From JAOUEA01 sp963810945 (GTDB taxonomy: Bacteria > Actinomycetota > UBA4738 > HRBIN12), in NCBI GenBank assembly GCA_963810945.1, contig CAWEPI010000008.1, positions 744,001 through 808,000 on the forward strand: a stretch of DNA of 64,000 nucleotides. The letters run 5' to 3'. Shown piece after piece: positions 62,742 to 64,000 of this stretch. Each line of letters begins with the position of its first letter. The stretch's first letter is position 1. Both the position numbers and the translations under genes were made by a program. Below the pieces are notes generated by a model. It was not told where the DNA came from and did not search any database. It was given only the letters and a program-made list of their open reading frames with translations.

Positions 62742-64000
62742 ATGAGTGACCCCGCACGTGGGCTGACGACCGCGGAGGTCGCGGAGCGTGTCGCATCGGG
62801 CCGTGTGAACGATGTGCCGACCGCCCCCACCCGCACCGTCTCGCAGATCGTGCGGGCCAACATCTTCACGCGGTTCAACGCGATCTTGGGCGCGATGCTC
62901 GCGATCATCATCGTGGTCGGCCCGGTGCAGGATGCGCTCTTCGGGTTCGTGCTGGTCGCGAACGCCGCCATCGGGATCGTGCAGGAACTGCGCGCGAAGC
63001 ACACCCTCGACCGGCTCACGTTGCTCACGGCCCCCAAGGCGCACGTGGTGCGCGACGGCGAGACCCGCGAGCTCCCCGTCTCGCAGGTGGTCCAGGACGA
63101 CGTGCTCGACCTGGTGGCGGGCTCCCAGATCGTGGTGGACGGCGAGGTCGTGCACACCGACGGCCTGGAGATCGACGAATCGCTCCTCACGGGCGAGGCG
63201 GATCCGATCCTCAAGCGGGATGGCGAGGAGGTGCTCTCGGGCTCGTTCGTGGCCGCCGGCGCCGGTCGCTACCGGGCCACGCGCGTGGGCGCCGAAGCCT
63301 ACGCCGCCAAGCTCGCGGAGGACGCCCGGCGCTTCACGCTCACGCGCTCCGAGCTCCGCAGCGGCATCGACAAGATCCTCACGTACGTCACGTACGCGAT
63401 CGTGCCCACCGCCGCGCTGCTCTTCTTCAGTCAGCTTCGTTCGCACGATTCGTGGCGCGCGGCGGTCTCCGGCGCGGTGGCCGGCACCGTGGCGATGGTC
63501 CCGGAGGGCCTGGTGCTCCTCACGTCGCTGGCCTTCGCCGTCGCGGTGGTGCGGCTCGCGCGACGGCGTGTGCTCGTCCAGGAGCTCCCGGCCGTGGAAG
63601 GGCTCGCGCGCGTCGACGTGCTCTGCATCGACAAGACGGGGACGCTCACCGAGGGGAAGCTCACGGTGCGAAGCGTCGAGCCGGTGGACGGCGCGGCGGC
63701 GGACGACGTGCTGGGCGCGATCGCGGCGCACGATGCGGCGCCCAACGCCACGATGCGCGCGATCGCCGAGCGGTATCCACAGGCGCCGGCGGGCTGGGAG
63801 GAGACCGGCTCGGTCCCGTTCTCGTCGGCCCGCAAGTGGAGCGCGGCCGCGTTCGACGGTCACGGCGCCTGGATCCTCGGCGCGCCCGACGTGCTGCTCA
63901 GCGGGATCGAGGGGCACGACGACGTCCGCGCCACGGTGCAACGCGAGTCCGAGGCCGGTCACCGGGTGGTGCTGCTCGCGTCGGCGTCCGCCCTCGCCGG
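62742..64000 (+). CDS. ctpE: P-type ATPase, CtpE-like, cut at window end
   Basis: Runs from ATG 62742 to the window edge (419 codons, no stop). Pattern: GLTTAEVAERVASGRVND, ANIFTRFNAILGAMLAIIIV, TGEADPI in ESLLTGEADPILKRDGEEVL, SGSFVAAGAGRYRATRVGAE, the PEGL helix MVPEGLVLLTSLAFAVAVVR, and the phosphorylated Asp in VLCIDKTGTLTEGKL. Very close in layout to mycobacterial CtpE, a Ca2+ transporter. Divergent from the GH15 gene across about 120 bases. Confidence 0.92.
   Translation, partial: MSDPARGLTTAEVAERVASGRVNDVPTAPTRTVSQIVRANIFTRFNAILGAMLAIIIVVGPVQDALFGFVLVANAAIGIVQELRAKHTLDRLTLLTAPKAHVVRDGETRELPVSQVVQDDVLDLVAGSQIVVDGEVVHTDGLEIDESLLTGEADPILKRDGEEVLSGSFVAAGAGRYRATRVGAEAYAAKLAEDARRFTLTRSELRSGIDKILTYVTYAIVPTAALLFFSQLRSHDSWRAAVSGAVAGTVAMVPEGLVLLTSLAFAVAVVRLARRRVLVQELPAVEGLARVDVLCIDKTGTLTEGKLTVRSVEPVDGAAADDVLGAIAAHDAAPNATMRAIAERYPQAPAGWEETGSVPFSSARKWSAAAFDGHGAWILGAPDVLLSGIEGHDDVRATVQRESEAGHRVVLLASASALA

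Noticed and set aside
1..64000. CRISPR arrays, rRNA genes, IS elements with terminal inverted repeats
   Set aside because: No regularly spaced short repeats, rRNA-like sequence or DDE transposase gene could be found on either strand.

Overview
The window is high-GC DNA of an Actinomycetota (actinobacterial) chromosome that carries the replication-origin region. From right to left it follows the order known around the origin of Mycobacterium and relatives: CCA-adding enzyme, NUDIX protein, DUF6049 protein, murJ, an ECF sigma factor with its zinc-finger anti-sigma, trxB, trxA, a cwlM-type amidase, parB, parA, rsmG, jag, yidC, yidD, rnpA, rpmH, dnaA, dnaN, recF, a DUF721 (DciA-like) gene, gyrB, gyrA, a DUF3566 gene and tRNA-Ile(GAT). 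An F420-type LLM oxidoreductase, DUF3566, DUF6049 and TTGTCCACA-type DnaA boxes also fit Actinomycetota. A lone PilT ATPase and divergent core proteins suggest a lineage well away from the model genera. I cannot name the genus.

Layout. 1-4000: a cut and frameshifted nhaA, an ECF sigma/anti-sigma pair, a beta-propeller lactonase-like protein and a DUF3237 protein. 4455-23144: accessory DNA bounded by the intact tRNA-Ile gene (23070-23144) and two partial copies of that gene's 3' end (9799-9840 exact, 4455-4515 degenerate). I read this as two islands inserted in tandem at the same tRNA. The left island (about 4.5-9.8 kb) holds an operon of ECF sigma factor, membrane anti-sigma-like PD40 protein and PD40 lipoprotein, plus a 504 bp exact direct repeat that fuses a truncated sigma gene to a secreted protein. 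The right island (about 9.8-23.1 kb) carries a second ECF/anti-sigma pair, a PASTA protein, several small membrane proteins, transglutaminase-like and SRPBCC proteins, and two secreted proteins. At its tRNA end it has a Rep-type (HUH) protein, an excisionase-like HTH, a divergent regulator and a tyrosine integrase.

23223-43657 is the origin core: DNA gyrase, sliding clamp, RecF, DnaA, DnaA-box clusters on both sides of dnaA, the rpmH-rnpA-yidD-yidC-jag block, rsmG whose start codon lies on a perfect parS site, parA with a very long acidic tail, parB, then ddl and an aminotransferase. 43712-62618 holds redox, cell-wall and metabolic genes, mostly in tightly overlapping minus-strand operons. 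The right edge cuts a CtpE-like P-type ATPase.

The sequence contains at least a dozen apparent single-base frameshifts, several in genes that must be intact (gyrB, parB, jag) and several at runs of five G or C. Most are probably sequencing or assembly errors, so 'broken' genes should not be taken as true pseudogenes without checking the reads. No rRNA and no CRISPR array were seen.
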